A stretch of DNA of 64,000 nt, from positions 1,834,501 to 1,898,500 of the forward strand of contig NZ_CP096147.1 of NCBI RefSeq assembly GCF_026016445.1, written 5' to 3'. The notes under the pieces were generated by a model. The model was not told the origin of the DNA and made no database searches. It saw nothing but the letters and a program-made list of their open reading frames with translations. Positions 1 through 9,057 of the stretch are shown here, one piece after another. The translations under genes were made by a program, and so were the position numbers. This stretch comes from Cognatishimia activa (GTDB lineage Bacteria; Pseudomonadota; Alphaproteobacteria; Rhodobacterales; Rhodobacteraceae). Each line of letters begins with the position of its first letter. The stretch's first letter is position 1.

Positions 1-1280
1 ACGGTCTTGGATGTCACGAACTGAGCGTAAAGCCATGCAGCCTGCGCGCGCTCAGATGGGGTGGACTTCAGGAAGGTCCAGGATCCCACGTCCTGATAGC
101 CAACCTTCTGGCCTTTTTCCCAGTATGGTCCGTGCGGAGATGGAGCCATGCGCCACAGTGGGTTGCCCTCAGCATCCACGGTGTTGTTACCCTCGTTCTG
201 AGGCTTCACCATGTCTGCGGTGAAGGCTGTGTACCAGAAAATCTGCTGGGCCACATTGCCTTGGCTCAGAGCTGGCAGAGACTGATAGAAGTCAAAGGAT
301 GCCGCACCTGGAGGAGCGTAGTTCCGAAGCCATTCGTCCCATTTGCGGATCGCGTAAACCGCTGCTGGGCCGTTAGCCGCACCACCGCGAGTCACGCTTG
401 CGCCGGCTGGGTTGCAGGACCCTGCTTCCATGCGAATGCCCCATTCGTCGATAGGAACGCCGTTTGGTTCACCCTTGGAGCCCGCGCCTGCCATAGACAG
501 CCACGCATCGGTCATACGCCAACCCAAGTCAGGGGCGCGTTTACCATAATCCATGTGACCGTAGATGGCTGTGCCGTCGATCTCTTTCACATCTTTTGAG
601 AAGAACTCTGCGATGTCTTCGTAAGCAGACCAGTTGACTGGAACACCCAGCTCATAGCCGTATTTCGCTTGGAAGGCTGTTTTGAAATCTTCTCGGTCAA
701 ACCAGTCTTTGCGGAACCAGTAGAGGTTCGCGAACTGCTGGTCTGGAAGCTGATAGAGGTCGCCGTCAGGGCCAGTGGTGAACTGGGTGCCCATGAAGTC
801 ATCCAGATCAAGCGTTGGCGAAGTTGTCGCCGCCCAATCACCTGCCATCATATCGGTCAGGTTATAGGCCAGCTGCAGACGAGAGTGTGTACCGATCAGG
901 TCAGAGTCGTTCACGTAACCATCATAAAGGTTACGCTTGGTCTGCATCTGGGTTTGCACCGCCTGAACAACTTCACCTTCGCCGAGGATCTGGTGGTTCA
1001 CTTTGATGCCAGTGATTTCCTCGAAAGCTTTCGTCAGCACCTCGGCCTCGTAGCCGTGTGTTGGAATGCCTTCGGACAAAACGTTGATTTCCATGCCAGC
1101 GTATGGCTGTGCTGCGTTGATGAACCATTGCATCTCGCTCATCTGCTCATCTTTGTTGAGCGTGGATGGCTGGAATTCGGTATCAATCCAACGCTTTGCT
1201 GCCGCTTCGTCGGCATAAAGCGAGTGTGTGCCCGCAATCACGGCAGCCGCCGCCACTGCGGAAAGAAGATACGTCCGCAT
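1..1280 (-). CDS. glpV: ABC transporter solute-binding protein (family 1), glycerol-type, 3' part outside window
   Basis: The gene begins at 1280 behind a GGGAGG-like site and runs off the left edge, so about 426 N-terminal residues are seen. Residues 1-23 form a Sec signal peptide ending in YADEAAAK. The mature part is a large periplasmic family 1 solute-binding protein. Stretches such as LPDQQFANLYWFRKDW, HMDYGKRAPDLGWR and RGGAANGPAAVYAIRKW match, from memory, the GlpV glycerol-binding proteins of rhizobia and roseobacters. It would capture the substrate in the periplasm for a CUT1-type permease. In rhizobia glpV follows the permease genes, whereas here it is the first gene of its transcription unit, with palindromes at 1325-1360 just upstream. 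Family assignment is firm; glycerol as substrate is inference. Confidence 0.75.
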   Translation of the reverse strand, partial: MRTYLLSAVAAAAVIAGTHSLYADEAAAKRWIDTEFQPSTLNKDEQMSEMQWFINAAQPYAGMEINVLSEGIPTHGYEAEVLTKAFEEITGIKVNHQILGEGEVVQAVQTQMQTKRNLYDGYVNDSDLIGTHSRLQLAYNLTDMMAGDWAATTSPTLDLDDFMGTQFTTGPDGDLYQLPDQQFANLYWFRKDWFDREDFKTAFQAKYGYELGVPVNWSAYEDIAEFFSKDVKEIDGTAIYGHMDYGKRAPDLGWRMTDAWLSMAGAGSKGEPNGVPIDEWGIRMEAGSCNPAGASVTRGGAANGPAAVYAIRKWDEWLRNYAPPGAASFDFYQSLPALSQGNVAQQIFWYTAFTADMVKPQNEGNNTVDAEGNPLWRMAPSPHGPYWEKGQKVGYQDVGSWTFLKSTPSERAQAAWLYAQFVTSKT

Positions 1281-1324
1281 CTTTTCCTCCCAATGAATTA
1301 TATCCCGGATTTCCCCGGTCGCAT

Positions 1325-1360
1325 TACGTTGGCAAACGTACACAATTTAGTCAACTAAAT
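1325..1360. promoter_or_regulatory. Two adjacent palindromes, probable operators
   Basis: Two perfect inverted repeats lie 45 to 80 bases upstream of the leftward binding-protein start. The first is TACGTT/AACGTA with a four-base centre at 1325-1340. The second is ATTTAGT/ACTAAAT with a two-base centre at 1345-1360. The TTAGTNNACTAA type resembles sites bound by ROK-family sugar repressors. The regulator is not identified. Confidence 0.45.
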
Positions 1361-1830
1361 AATTAGTAGTCACCGAAAAGGGCCTCAAATCATTGTTTTA
1401 AATATATATTTTTAGATTAAACTTCACTCACCTTAGAGAGCGAGATCCAGAGATCGGCGCTTTATGAAGTGGACAAACACCTAATAATGGCTGGTTAAGC
1501 AACTTCAAATTCGCCAATATATACTGACCCCTCATTCCGATCGACTTCCAGCAACCTAGAATTCGTTAAGTAACTGGAGCCCCCTTGTAGGGATCGCCTG
1601 CAAAGTGTTTGGTAGCAGGATGCCAGAAGGAACCGTCGGTAAATCTGATATCCAAGTGCACAACCAATGGCTTAAAGACCCGCACTCCTCGCAGATTGAA
1701 TGCCGGTTAGATTCCGAAATATGTGAAACTGACCTTACCGGAAACAAAGCTGCTTGCGGCGTCGCTTCGCGAATCGCCGACTAAACCTTTGTATTAAAGT
1801 AGGTTTTTATCAAACAATCCGACCTAAATC

Positions 1831-1861
1831 GTTGCAAAGTGAAATTGTTGACATTTGCAAC
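1831..1861. promoter_or_regulatory. Inverted repeat GTTGCAAA-N15-TTTGCAAC, probable operator
   Basis: Perfect eight-base arms at 1831-1838 and 1854-1861 flank a 15-base spacer that contains TTGACA. The site lies about 80 bases upstream of the first peptide-binding-protein gene, so it could be both promoter region and regulator binding site. The regulator is unknown. Confidence 0.45.
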
Positions 1862-1942
1862 CTAATATTTCCTTTGAAATCCCTGATTTTTTATCAAAGA
1901 ATAAATTCCATAATCAAAAAAACCAAACTTAGGGGAGCTCCT

Positions 1943-3523
1943 ATGAGATTTGCGAAGAAAGCCATTGTGGCGTCGTTGCTTGCTGCGACGGCGTTGCCAG
2001 CGGGCGCTGAAACACTACGGTGGGCCAGTGCGGGTGATGCGCTGACACTTGATCCACATTCACAGAATGAGGGCCAAACACATACTATTCGCCACCAAAT
2101 GTACGATGCTTTGATTATCCGTGATGTGACCGGTGCATTCGAAGCGTCCTTGGCGACCGATTGGGCCCCTAGCCCAAGCGATCCAAACGTCTGGGTCTTC
2201 AACCTGCGTCAAGGTGTGAAGTTCCACAACGGCAATGACTTCACTGCAGAAGATGTTGTTTTCAGCTACAACCGTGCGAAAACAGAAACATCTGACATGA
2301 AAGAACTGCTGAACTCTATCACAGAGATCCGCGCAGTTGATGATTATACAGTGGAAATGGTCACGGACGGTCCTAACCCGATCCTGCCAGCCAACCTCAC
2401 CGACCTGTTCATCATGGACAAAGACTGGACTGAAGAAAACAACACAGTCGATGTACAGGACTTTGAAGGTGGCGAGATCACCTATGCGACCACCAATGTG
2501 AACGGAACCGGCGCTTATAAGCTTGTCAGCCGCGAACCAGACGTAAAAACCGTCATGGAACGCAATGATGACTATTGGGGCCGCGATCAGTTTCCGATGG
2601 CGTATTCAGAGATCATCCACACACCAATCCAAAACGCGGCGACCCGTGTTGCGGCATTGCTGTCTGGTGAGATCAACTTCCTGCAAGACGTTCCGGTGCA
2701 AGACCTTGAGCGTGTAAATGGCTCTGACGGTCTGGTTGTGAAAACCGCGCCACAAAACCGCGTGATCTTCTTTGGTATGAACCAAGGGGCTGAGGATCTG
2801 GAAGCGGATAACGTGGACGGCAAAAACCCATTGGCAGATTTGCGCGTCCGTCGTGCGATGTCGATGGCAATCAACCGGGATGCGATCAAGCAGGTTGTGA
2901 TGCGTGGTCAGTCTGAGCCAGCGGGCATGATTGCACCTCCGTTTGTGAACGGCTGGACTGCTGCAATGGACGGCGAAAGCACAACTGACATCGATGGCGC
3001 GAAAGCTCTGATGGCAGAAGCTGGCTATGGCGATGGTTTCTCCATCCGTCTGGACTGCCCGAATGACCGTTACATCAACGATGAAGCGATCTGTCAGGCG
3101 GCCGTGGGTATGCTCGGTCAAATCGGCATTACTGTGAACTTGGACGCGATTCCGAAAGCACAGCACTTCCCGAAAATCACCGACAGTAAAACCGACTTCT
3201 ACATGCTGGGTTGGGGTGTTCCAACTTACGACTCCGAGTACATCTTTAACTTCCTCGTACACGGTCGCGAAAGCAGCATCGGCACATGGAATGGTACCGG
3301 CTTTGACAACGATGAACTGGATGCAAAAATCCTGTCTCTGGCGTCAAACACCGACCTCGACCAGCGTAATGCGGACATCGCAGCGATCTGGCGAGTCGTT
3401 CAGGACGAACAGCTTTACATCCCAATTCACCACCAGGTGCTGAACTGGGCGATGGGCGACAATGTCGGAATCGAAGTTGACCCTGAGAACCAGCCAATGA
3501 TCAAGCACGCGACCGTCAAGTAA
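1943..3523 (+). CDS. Peptide/nickel-type ABC transporter solute-binding protein 1
   Basis: 526-residue periplasmic binding protein of family 5 (DppA/OppA type). The start at 1943 is chosen because an AGGGGAG ribosome site lies just before it and a signal peptide follows (residues 1-22, cleavage after PAGA); the reading frame extends further upstream without such signals. The mature start ETLRWASAGDALTLDPH and the LRQGVKFHNGNDFTAEDVVFSY segment are typical of the family. It delivers short peptides or similar molecules to the permease and ATPase encoded downstream. A paralogue follows directly at 3680, and a 13-bp hairpin lies between the two genes. Substrate not deducible. Confidence 0.9.
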   Translation: MRFAKKAIVASLLAATALPAGAETLRWASAGDALTLDPHSQNEGQTHTIRHQMYDALIIRDVTGAFEASLATDWAPSPSDPNVWVFNLRQGVKFHNGNDFTAEDVVFSYNRAKTETSDMKELLNSITEIRAVDDYTVEMVTDGPNPILPANLTDLFIMDKDWTEENNTVDVQDFEGGEITYATTNVNGTGAYKLVSREPDVKTVMERNDDYWGRDQFPMAYSEIIHTPIQNAATRVAALLSGEINFLQDVPVQDLERVNGSDGLVVKTAPQNRVIFFGMNQGAEDLEADNVDGKNPLADLRVRRAMSMAINRDAIKQVVMRGQSEPAGMIAPPFVNGWTAAMDGESTTDIDGAKALMAEAGYGDGFSIRLDCPNDRYINDEAICQAAVGMLGQIGITVNLDAIPKAQHFPKITDSKTDFYMLGWGVPTYDSEYIFNFLVHGRESSIGTWNGTGFDNDELDAKILSLASNTDLDQRNADIAAIWRVVQDEQLYIPIHHQVLNWAMGDNVGIEVDPENQPMIKHATVK

Positions 3524-3579
3524 CCGCGGCACAAACCGCAGTTAAATTTCTGGTCTGTGCTTAATTGAAGGCCCAGATG

Positions 3580-3610
3580 TGCGCTGAGAAGGATATCCCT
3601 TCTCAGCGCA
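3580..3610 (+). promoter_or_regulatory. Strong intercistronic hairpin after binding-protein gene 1
   Basis: A perfect 13-bp stem (3580-3592 with 3598-3610) has a five-base loop and no T-run behind it. It is more likely an mRNA-stabilising or processing element than a full terminator. Its place directly after a binding-protein gene fits the usual need for more binding protein than permease. Confidence 0.6.
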
Positions 3611-3679
3611 TGCAATTAGAACAGTGTACATAACAAAAACAAGAAACCAGTAAATTGTTCTACCAACATAGGTGAAAGC

Positions 3680-5245
3680 ATGAAAACAGTCTTTTTGTCG
3701 GCGCTTGTTTCGACCAGTTTAGCTCTACCGGCCATTGCCGAAGAATTCAAATGGGCGGTCACCACCGATCCTCAAACTCTGGACCCACATGCAGTGAACT
3801 CTGCGCCGGTTCTGGGCTTCCTGAATAATGTCTACGAAGGCCTTGTGCGTCGTGGCAAAGACATGAGCGTTGAGCCAGCTCTGGCGACCTCATGGGAACC
3901 GATTGGCGATGGCGAAGGCTGGCGTTTCACTCTGCGTCAGGGCGTCACCTTCCAAGATGGCTCTGCCTTCAACGCGGATGACGTGATCTTTTCCTACAAA
4001 CGCGCCTCTGATGAAGCATCAGACACACGCAGCTGGTTTGCCTCTGTTTCTGACGCGGTCAAGGTCGATGACTATACCGTCGACATTCTGACCAATGCGC
4101 CAAACCCAATCTTCCCAGGCTCGATCGCCAACTGGATGATCATGGACAGCGGTTGGGCTGAGGCCAATAACGCGGGCCTGCCTGACAAGGAAAACGGCAA
4201 CTACGCAACGCTGAATGCCAACGGCACAGGTGCCTTCGCGGTCACCGCGCGCGAACCTGGTCTGCGCACCGAACTTCAGCCGCATGCTGGCTGGTGGGGT
4301 GAGGTTGAACACAACATCACCAAAGCAGAACTGGTTCCGGTACAAAACCCGGCGACAGCCTTGGCAGCGCTTCTGTCTGGCGACGTGGACTTCATCAACC
4401 CGGTGCCAATCCAAGACGTGGCGCGTCTGCAAAGCAATCCAAATGTAGACGTGATCCAAGGCATCGAAGCCCGTGTGATCATGCTGGGTTTCCCACATGA
4501 GGCTGACACGCTCAAATATTCGTCTGATGTGACAGACGCCAACCCCTTTGCGGACCTGCGTGTGCGCCAAGCGGTGGCTCATGCCATCAACGTGCCTGCG
4601 ATCTTGCAGACCATCATGCGTGGCAACGCGCAAGAGGTCAGCCAGCTCGTCTCTCCGGCGATGAATGGCTATTCCGATAGTCTCGCCGCCCGCCCTGCTT
4701 ACGACCCAGAACGCGCCAAGGCGCTTTTGGCGGAAGCAGGCTATGCAGATGGCTTTTCGTTTGGTCTGAAATGCCCGAACAACCGCTATCTCAACGATGA
4801 ATCTGTCTGTCAGGCTGTCACCGGCATGCTGGCACAAGTAGGTATCAAAGCGACTTTGGACGCGATGCCTGTGTCCAACTACTGGCCGGAACTGCGCGCA
4901 GACAACTACGATATGTACCTGTTGGGCTGGTCCCCAGGCACATTTGATGCGGAACACCCAATCCGCTTCCTTGCATCCACGCCAAATAGCGAAAAGAAAC
5001 TTGGCTCTTGGAACTTTGGTGGCTTCTCCAACGCACGTGTGGACGAGCTTCTGCCAATGATCCAATCAGAAATTGACGCGGACAAACGTCAGGCTCTGGT
5101 GGATGAGGCGCATAAAATTCTTCAAGACGAAGTTGCCTATGTGCCGATGTATGTACAACCGCTGGTATGGGGTACCGGCAGCAACATCGAACTCACGCAG
5201 CGCCCGGATAACTTCTTTATCCTACGCTGGGTGACAGTAAACTAA
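3680..5245 (+). CDS. Peptide/nickel-type ABC transporter solute-binding protein 2
   Basis: 521-residue family 5 solute-binding protein with a signal peptide (residues 1-20, cleavage after PAIA). It is clearly paralogous to the preceding gene: both share the (L)RQGV-x-F-x-(D/N)G pattern, a VDDYTV segment and a PNPI motif at equivalent positions, which suggests tandem duplication followed by divergence. A GTGAAAGC-like ribosome site precedes the start. One permease-ATPase set downstream probably serves both proteins, giving one channel two substrate specificities. A GC-rich hairpin at 5257-5278 separates it from the permease gene. Confidence 0.9.
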   Translation: MKTVFLSALVSTSLALPAIAEEFKWAVTTDPQTLDPHAVNSAPVLGFLNNVYEGLVRRGKDMSVEPALATSWEPIGDGEGWRFTLRQGVTFQDGSAFNADDVIFSYKRASDEASDTRSWFASVSDAVKVDDYTVDILTNAPNPIFPGSIANWMIMDSGWAEANNAGLPDKENGNYATLNANGTGAFAVTAREPGLRTELQPHAGWWGEVEHNITKAELVPVQNPATALAALLSGDVDFINPVPIQDVARLQSNPNVDVIQGIEARVIMLGFPHEADTLKYSSDVTDANPFADLRVRQAVAHAINVPAILQTIMRGNAQEVSQLVSPAMNGYSDSLAARPAYDPERAKALLAEAGYADGFSFGLKCPNNRYLNDESVCQAVTGMLAQVGIKATLDAMPVSNYWPELRADNYDMYLLGWSPGTFDAEHPIRFLASTPNSEKKLGSWNFGGFSNARVDELLPMIQSEIDADKRQALVDEAHKILQDEVAYVPMYVQPLVWGTGSNIELTQRPDNFFILRWVTVN

Positions 5246-5256
5246 TCAACCTAAAG

Positions 5257-5278
5257 CGCCCCGACATCGTTCGGGGCG
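5257..5278 (+). promoter_or_regulatory. Intercistronic hairpin between binding-protein and permease genes
   Basis: CGCCCCGA pairs with TCGGGGCG around a six-base loop. Only a weak T-rich tail follows, so partial termination or mRNA protection is likelier than complete stop, since the permease gene starts 39 bases later without an obvious new promoter. Confidence 0.6.
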
Positions 5279-5316
5279 TTCGCATTTATGCGTAACCCAC
5301 TGGAGAATAAAAACAA

Positions 5317-6288
5317 ATGCTGGCTTACGTAATAAGGCGCATTGGGCAGTCCATCTTGGTCTTGCTCATTGTGGGCCTTGTCGCATTTTCCATGTTCAAC
5401 TTCGTAGGTGACCCGATCGACAATATGCTCGGTCAGGAACGCACCATTGAAGATGTTGAGCGTCTGAAGGAACAGCTGGGCCTGGATAAGCCCTTCCCTG
5501 TTCAATACTACAAATTCCTCGAAGGGGCCGTTCAGGGCAATTTCGGCGTGAGCTACCGTCAAGGTCGCCCTGTGTCCGAAATCCTGCTGGAACGCGCACC
5601 GGCAACCTTGGAATTGGCCGCGGTATCGGCGCTTTTTGCCATCCTGATTGGCATCGCGCTTGGGGTTTATACCGCCATCAAACGAGACGGTTTCTTAGCG
5701 AACTTCATCATGTCGACCTCGCTTATTGGCGTCTCACTGCCCACCTTCTTAATCGGCATCCTCTTGATCTACCTCTTCTCGGTAGAACTCAATTGGCTGC
5801 CCAGTTTCGGGCGCGGAGAAGTTGTGGATCTCGGCGGCTGGACAACGGGTTTGTTGACATCAAGCGGGCTGAAATCTCTGATCCTTCCGGCGATCACATT
5901 GGGGCTTTATCAAATGACCCTGATCATGCGTCTGGTGCGATCAGAAATGCTTGAGGTTCTAAGGCAGGATTACATCCGCTTTGCGCGGGCACGGGGCTTG
6001 GGTGACAGCACCGTCCATTTCCGCCATGCCTTGAAGAACACAATGGTGCCGGTTGTGACCATCATCGGTCTGCAACTTGGTGCGATCATCGCCTTCGCCA
6101 TCATCACGGAAACCGTGTTCCAATGGCCAGGCATGGGCCTCTTGTTCATCAACGCAATCCAATTCGTCGATATCCCGGTGATGGCAGCTTATCTGATGCT
6201 GATCTCTGTGATGTTTGTGGGCATCAACCTCGCGGTTGATATCCTCTACGCCTTTATTGATCCTCGACTGCGGGTGGCAGGCAAATGA
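5317..6288 (+). CDS. ABC transporter permease, DppB type
   Basis: 323-residue inner-membrane permease of the BPD_transp_1 family. The N-terminal pattern MLAYVIRRIGQSILVLLIV is the first membrane span of DppB/GsiC proteins, followed by a periplasmic stretch with LKEQLGLDKPFPVQYYKF. Five more membrane spans follow, with the ATPase-contacting EAA loop around DYIRFARARGLGDSTVHFRHAL. It pairs with the next gene, which overlaps its 3' end by four bases, to form the membrane channel of the peptide importer. A GGAG ribosome site precedes the start. Confidence 0.93.
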   Translation: MLAYVIRRIGQSILVLLIVGLVAFSMFNFVGDPIDNMLGQERTIEDVERLKEQLGLDKPFPVQYYKFLEGAVQGNFGVSYRQGRPVSEILLERAPATLELAAVSALFAILIGIALGVYTAIKRDGFLANFIMSTSLIGVSLPTFLIGILLIYLFSVELNWLPSFGRGEVVDLGGWTTGLLTSSGLKSLILPAITLGLYQMTLIMRLVRSEMLEVLRQDYIRFARARGLGDSTVHFRHALKNTMVPVVTIIGLQLGAIIAFAIITETVFQWPGMGLLFINAIQFVDIPVMAAYLMLISVMFVGINLAVDILYAFIDPRLRVAGK

Positions 6289-7226
6289 CCGAAGTAATCG
6301 AAACACAAACCCCGACGCGCCTGCGTCGTATTCTGGACAGCGATCTCTACTACGCGTTCCGCAAATCACCGGTTGCGATGATTTCGGCAATCGTCGCGCT
6401 GCTCTTGATCCTTTCCGCCGTCTTTGCGCCGATCTTGGCCACAAGCAACCCATTTGATCCGGCAAGCTTGAACCTGATGAACGGTTTCACACCGCCCTCT
6501 GAAGCCAACGCCTTCACCGGCGAAAGCTTTATCATGGGCACTGACGACCAAGGCCGCGACGTCTTTTCCACCATTCTTTATGGCATGCGGATTTCGCTCT
6601 TTGTGGGTGTGGCTGCCGTGCTTTTTGCCATGGTGCTGGGCATCGCGCTTGGTCTTCTCGCGGGTTACGCAGGGGGCTGGACCGACACTATCATCATGCG
6701 CGCCGCTGACGTGCAGTTGACCTTCCCATCCATTCTGGTGGCCATGCTGGTCTTCGGTATCGCCAAGGGCATCACGCCCGTGGAATATCGCGATCAAATG
6801 GCAATCTGGGTTCTGATCCTTGCGATTGGTCTTTCAGATTGGGTGCAGTTCGCCCGCGTTGTGCGCGGGGCAACCATGGTGGAAAAAGGCAAAGACTATG
6901 TGGCCGCCGCGCGGTTGATCGGACGTCCGTCCTTCTCAATCATGCTGCGTCACATCCTGCCAAACGTGCTGTCGCCGGTTCTGGTGATTGCCACGATCTC
7001 TTTGGCATTGGCGATCATCGCAGAGGCAACGCTCAGCTTCCTGGGGGTCGGCGCGCCGCCTACCCAACCGTCGCTGGGCACGCTGATCCGCATTGGTCAG
7101 CAGTTCCTCTTCTCTGGCGAGTGGTGGATCCTCTTCTTCCCTGCCTGCACCCTTCTGACGCTGGCCCTGAGTGTGAACCTGCTGGGTGACTGGCTGCGTG
7201 ACGCTCTGAACCCGAGGTTGAAATAA
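6285..7226 (+). CDS. ABC transporter permease, DppC type
   Basis: 313-residue partner permease with an N-terminal OppC-like segment (about residues 15-60) and a BPD_transp_1 domain. Motifs GTDDQGRDVFS, the EAA loop GKDYVAAARLIGRPSFSIMLRHILPN, and the C-terminal GDWLRDALNPRLK are hallmarks of DppC proteins. It overlaps the upstream permease by an ATGA and the downstream ATPase gene by one base, so the three are translationally coupled. It acts as the second half of the channel. Confidence 0.93.
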   Translation: MTEVIETQTPTRLRRILDSDLYYAFRKSPVAMISAIVALLLILSAVFAPILATSNPFDPASLNLMNGFTPPSEANAFTGESFIMGTDDQGRDVFSTILYGMRISLFVGVAAVLFAMVLGIALGLLAGYAGGWTDTIIMRAADVQLTFPSILVAMLVFGIAKGITPVEYRDQMAIWVLILAIGLSDWVQFARVVRGATMVEKGKDYVAAARLIGRPSFSIMLRHILPNVLSPVLVIATISLALAIIAEATLSFLGVGAPPTQPSLGTLIRIGQQFLFSGEWWILFFPACTLLTLALSVNLLGDWLRDALNPRLK

Positions 7227-8917
7227 TGACAGAAGCCATTCTCTCAATCCGCAATGTGACCGTCGAAATTCCGACCCGTCACGGTATTTTCAAACCTGTT
7301 CAGAACGTCAGCTACGACATCGTCCCCGGGGAAATCCGGGGCGTCGTGGGCGAAAGTGGCGCTGGCAAATCCATGACCGGCAACGCTGTGATTGGCCTGC
7401 TGGACGAACCTGCGCATATCTCGCAGGGGGAAATCTGGCTGAAGGGCAAGCGCATCGACAATCTGTCGGCAGAGGAAAAGCGCAAGATCCGCGGCAAGGA
7501 AATCAGCATGATCTTCCAAGATCCGCTGACCTCCCTCAATCCGCTGTTCACCATCGGTGAACAGCTGGTGGAGACCATTCAATTGCATCTCGACCTTGGG
7601 GCAGCTGCTGCCAAGGAACGGGCGATTGAACTGCTGGAAGCCGTTTCCATCCCCAACCCGCATGATCGCTTTGATCAATATCCTCACCAGTTCTCTGGCG
7701 GGATGCGGCAACGGGTTGTGATTGCGCTGGCGCTTTGTTCAGAGCCCTCTGTGATCATTGCGGACGAACCGACCACAGCGCTCGATGTCTCCATTCAGGC
7801 GCAGGTACTGGAGCTGATCAAAAAGCTCGCGCGGGAACGTCAGATTGGCGTCATTCTCGTGACCCACGACATGGGCGTGATTGCCGATACTACGGAACAG
7901 GTGACAGTGATGTACGCCGGTGAAGTGGTCGAAAATGGCACCACCGATCAGGTTTTGGGCGCACCAGAGCACCCTTACACTAAGTCTTTGATTGCGGCGG
8001 TTCCCCGTCCGCACAAGAAAATTCACCGTTTCCCGCAAGTCAGCTATGGCGGGCGTGAGACGGTGTTTAAAATCGAAGACCTTGCGCGTAACTGGCAACA
8101 CTCAGATGCCAGTAAATCCGGTAAGATGCTAGAGGTCAAAGGCCTGACCAAACGCTTTGTGGAAAAGGCCTCTGTGATCCCTTCGCGCACCAAATACTTC
8201 ACGGCCGTTGATAATGTCAGCTTCGATATTAAAGACGGTGAAGTCTTTGGCATCGTAGGGGAAAGTGGCTCAGGTAAATCCACCGTCGCACGTATGATCG
8301 CAACGCTCTACGATACCGACGGCGGCGAGATCATCTTTGACGGGGATGAAGTCACCTCGATGGATGCTCAGCAACTGGCGACCTACCGCAAACAGATTCA
8401 GATGATCTTCCAGGATCCATTCTCGAGTCTGAACCCGCGCATGAAAGTCGGCGATATCGTTGCGGAACCGCTGATCCACCACAAGATTCTTCCCAAAGGC
8501 CAAACCGACGCCCGCGTGCAGGAACTCTTGGACAAGGTGGGGCTGGCGCGCGGCTCTGATCGCAAATACCCGCATGAGTTCTCAGGCGGTCAACGGCAGC
8601 GGATTTCCATCGCGCGCGCCATTGCGACCCAACCGCGTTTCTTGATCTGCGACGAACCAACCAGTGCGCTGGACGTGTCCATTCAGGCGCAAATCCTCAA
8701 CATCCTGAAAGATCTGCAAGAGCACCTTGGTTTGACGATGCTATTCATCAGCCACGACCTGCCGGTGGTGCGCCAGATGTGTGATCGGGTTGCGGTGATG
8801 AAACAGGGTCAGATGATCGAGGTGAATGACGCTGAAACCATATTCACGGCGCCAGAACACCCCTACACGGCGGAACTTCTGAAGCTGATGCCGCATCTGT
8901 CTCAGTTGCAGGACTGA
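7226..8917 (+). CDS. Fused double ABC ATPase, DppD-DppF type
   Basis: 563 residues carrying two complete ABC ATPase domains. The first has Walker A GESGAGKS at 42-49, signature FSGGMRQR and Walker B IIADEPTTALD; the second has Walker A GESGSGKS at 345-352, signature FSGGQRQR and Walker B LICDEPTSALD. Each is followed by the oligopeptide-type C-terminal extension (PEHPYTKSLIAAVPR and PEHPYTAELL). Both catalytic sites look intact. It energises peptide import through the two permeases just upstream and closes the operon, followed by a terminator at 8944. Confidence 0.94.
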   Translation: MTEAILSIRNVTVEIPTRHGIFKPVQNVSYDIVPGEIRGVVGESGAGKSMTGNAVIGLLDEPAHISQGEIWLKGKRIDNLSAEEKRKIRGKEISMIFQDPLTSLNPLFTIGEQLVETIQLHLDLGAAAAKERAIELLEAVSIPNPHDRFDQYPHQFSGGMRQRVVIALALCSEPSVIIADEPTTALDVSIQAQVLELIKKLARERQIGVILVTHDMGVIADTTEQVTVMYAGEVVENGTTDQVLGAPEHPYTKSLIAAVPRPHKKIHRFPQVSYGGRETVFKIEDLARNWQHSDASKSGKMLEVKGLTKRFVEKASVIPSRTKYFTAVDNVSFDIKDGEVFGIVGESGSGKSTVARMIATLYDTDGGEIIFDGDEVTSMDAQQLATYRKQIQMIFQDPFSSLNPRMKVGDIVAEPLIHHKILPKGQTDARVQELLDKVGLARGSDRKYPHEFSGGQRQRISIARAIATQPRFLICDEPTSALDVSIQAQILNILKDLQEHLGLTMLFISHDLPVVRQMCDRVAVMKQGQMIEVNDAETIFTAPEHPYTAELLKLMPHLSQLQD

Positions 8918-8943
8918 TCTCGTAGCTTAGAACAAAATGAGGG

Positions 8944-8980
8944 CGCAGTGACGAATTCAATCACTGCGTCTTTTTCTTTC
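8944..8980 (+). terminator. Rho-independent terminator after peptide ABC operon
   Basis: CGCAGTGA (8944-8951) pairs with TCACTGCG (8961-8968), followed by a T-rich tail TCTTTTTCTTTC. It ends the transporter operon that began at 1943. Confidence 0.85.
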
Positions 8981-9057
8981 AAACATGGTCACTCTTAAAT
9001 ATTTGGGTCTAAGACCCGCGCCCGGCAGAAAGCTTAGACGCACACCTTAAAGGCCTT

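Larger units (their letters stand above)
1281..1942. other. Divergent intergenic region between two transporter operons
   Basis: 662 bases without a credible gene separate the leftward glycerol-type binding protein from the rightward peptide ABC operon. It is AT-rich near both ends. It holds the palindromes at 1325-1360 and an inverted repeat at 1831-1861. Short reading frames here show no family resemblance or ribosome binding site. Confidence 0.6.

Noticed and set aside
1556..1747. 63-residue leftward frame in the first intergenic region
   Set aside because: No start signal or family resemblance.
4019..5065. 348-residue leftward frame opposite the second peptide-binding protein
   Set aside because: Shadow of a strongly coding plus-strand gene; composition looks random.
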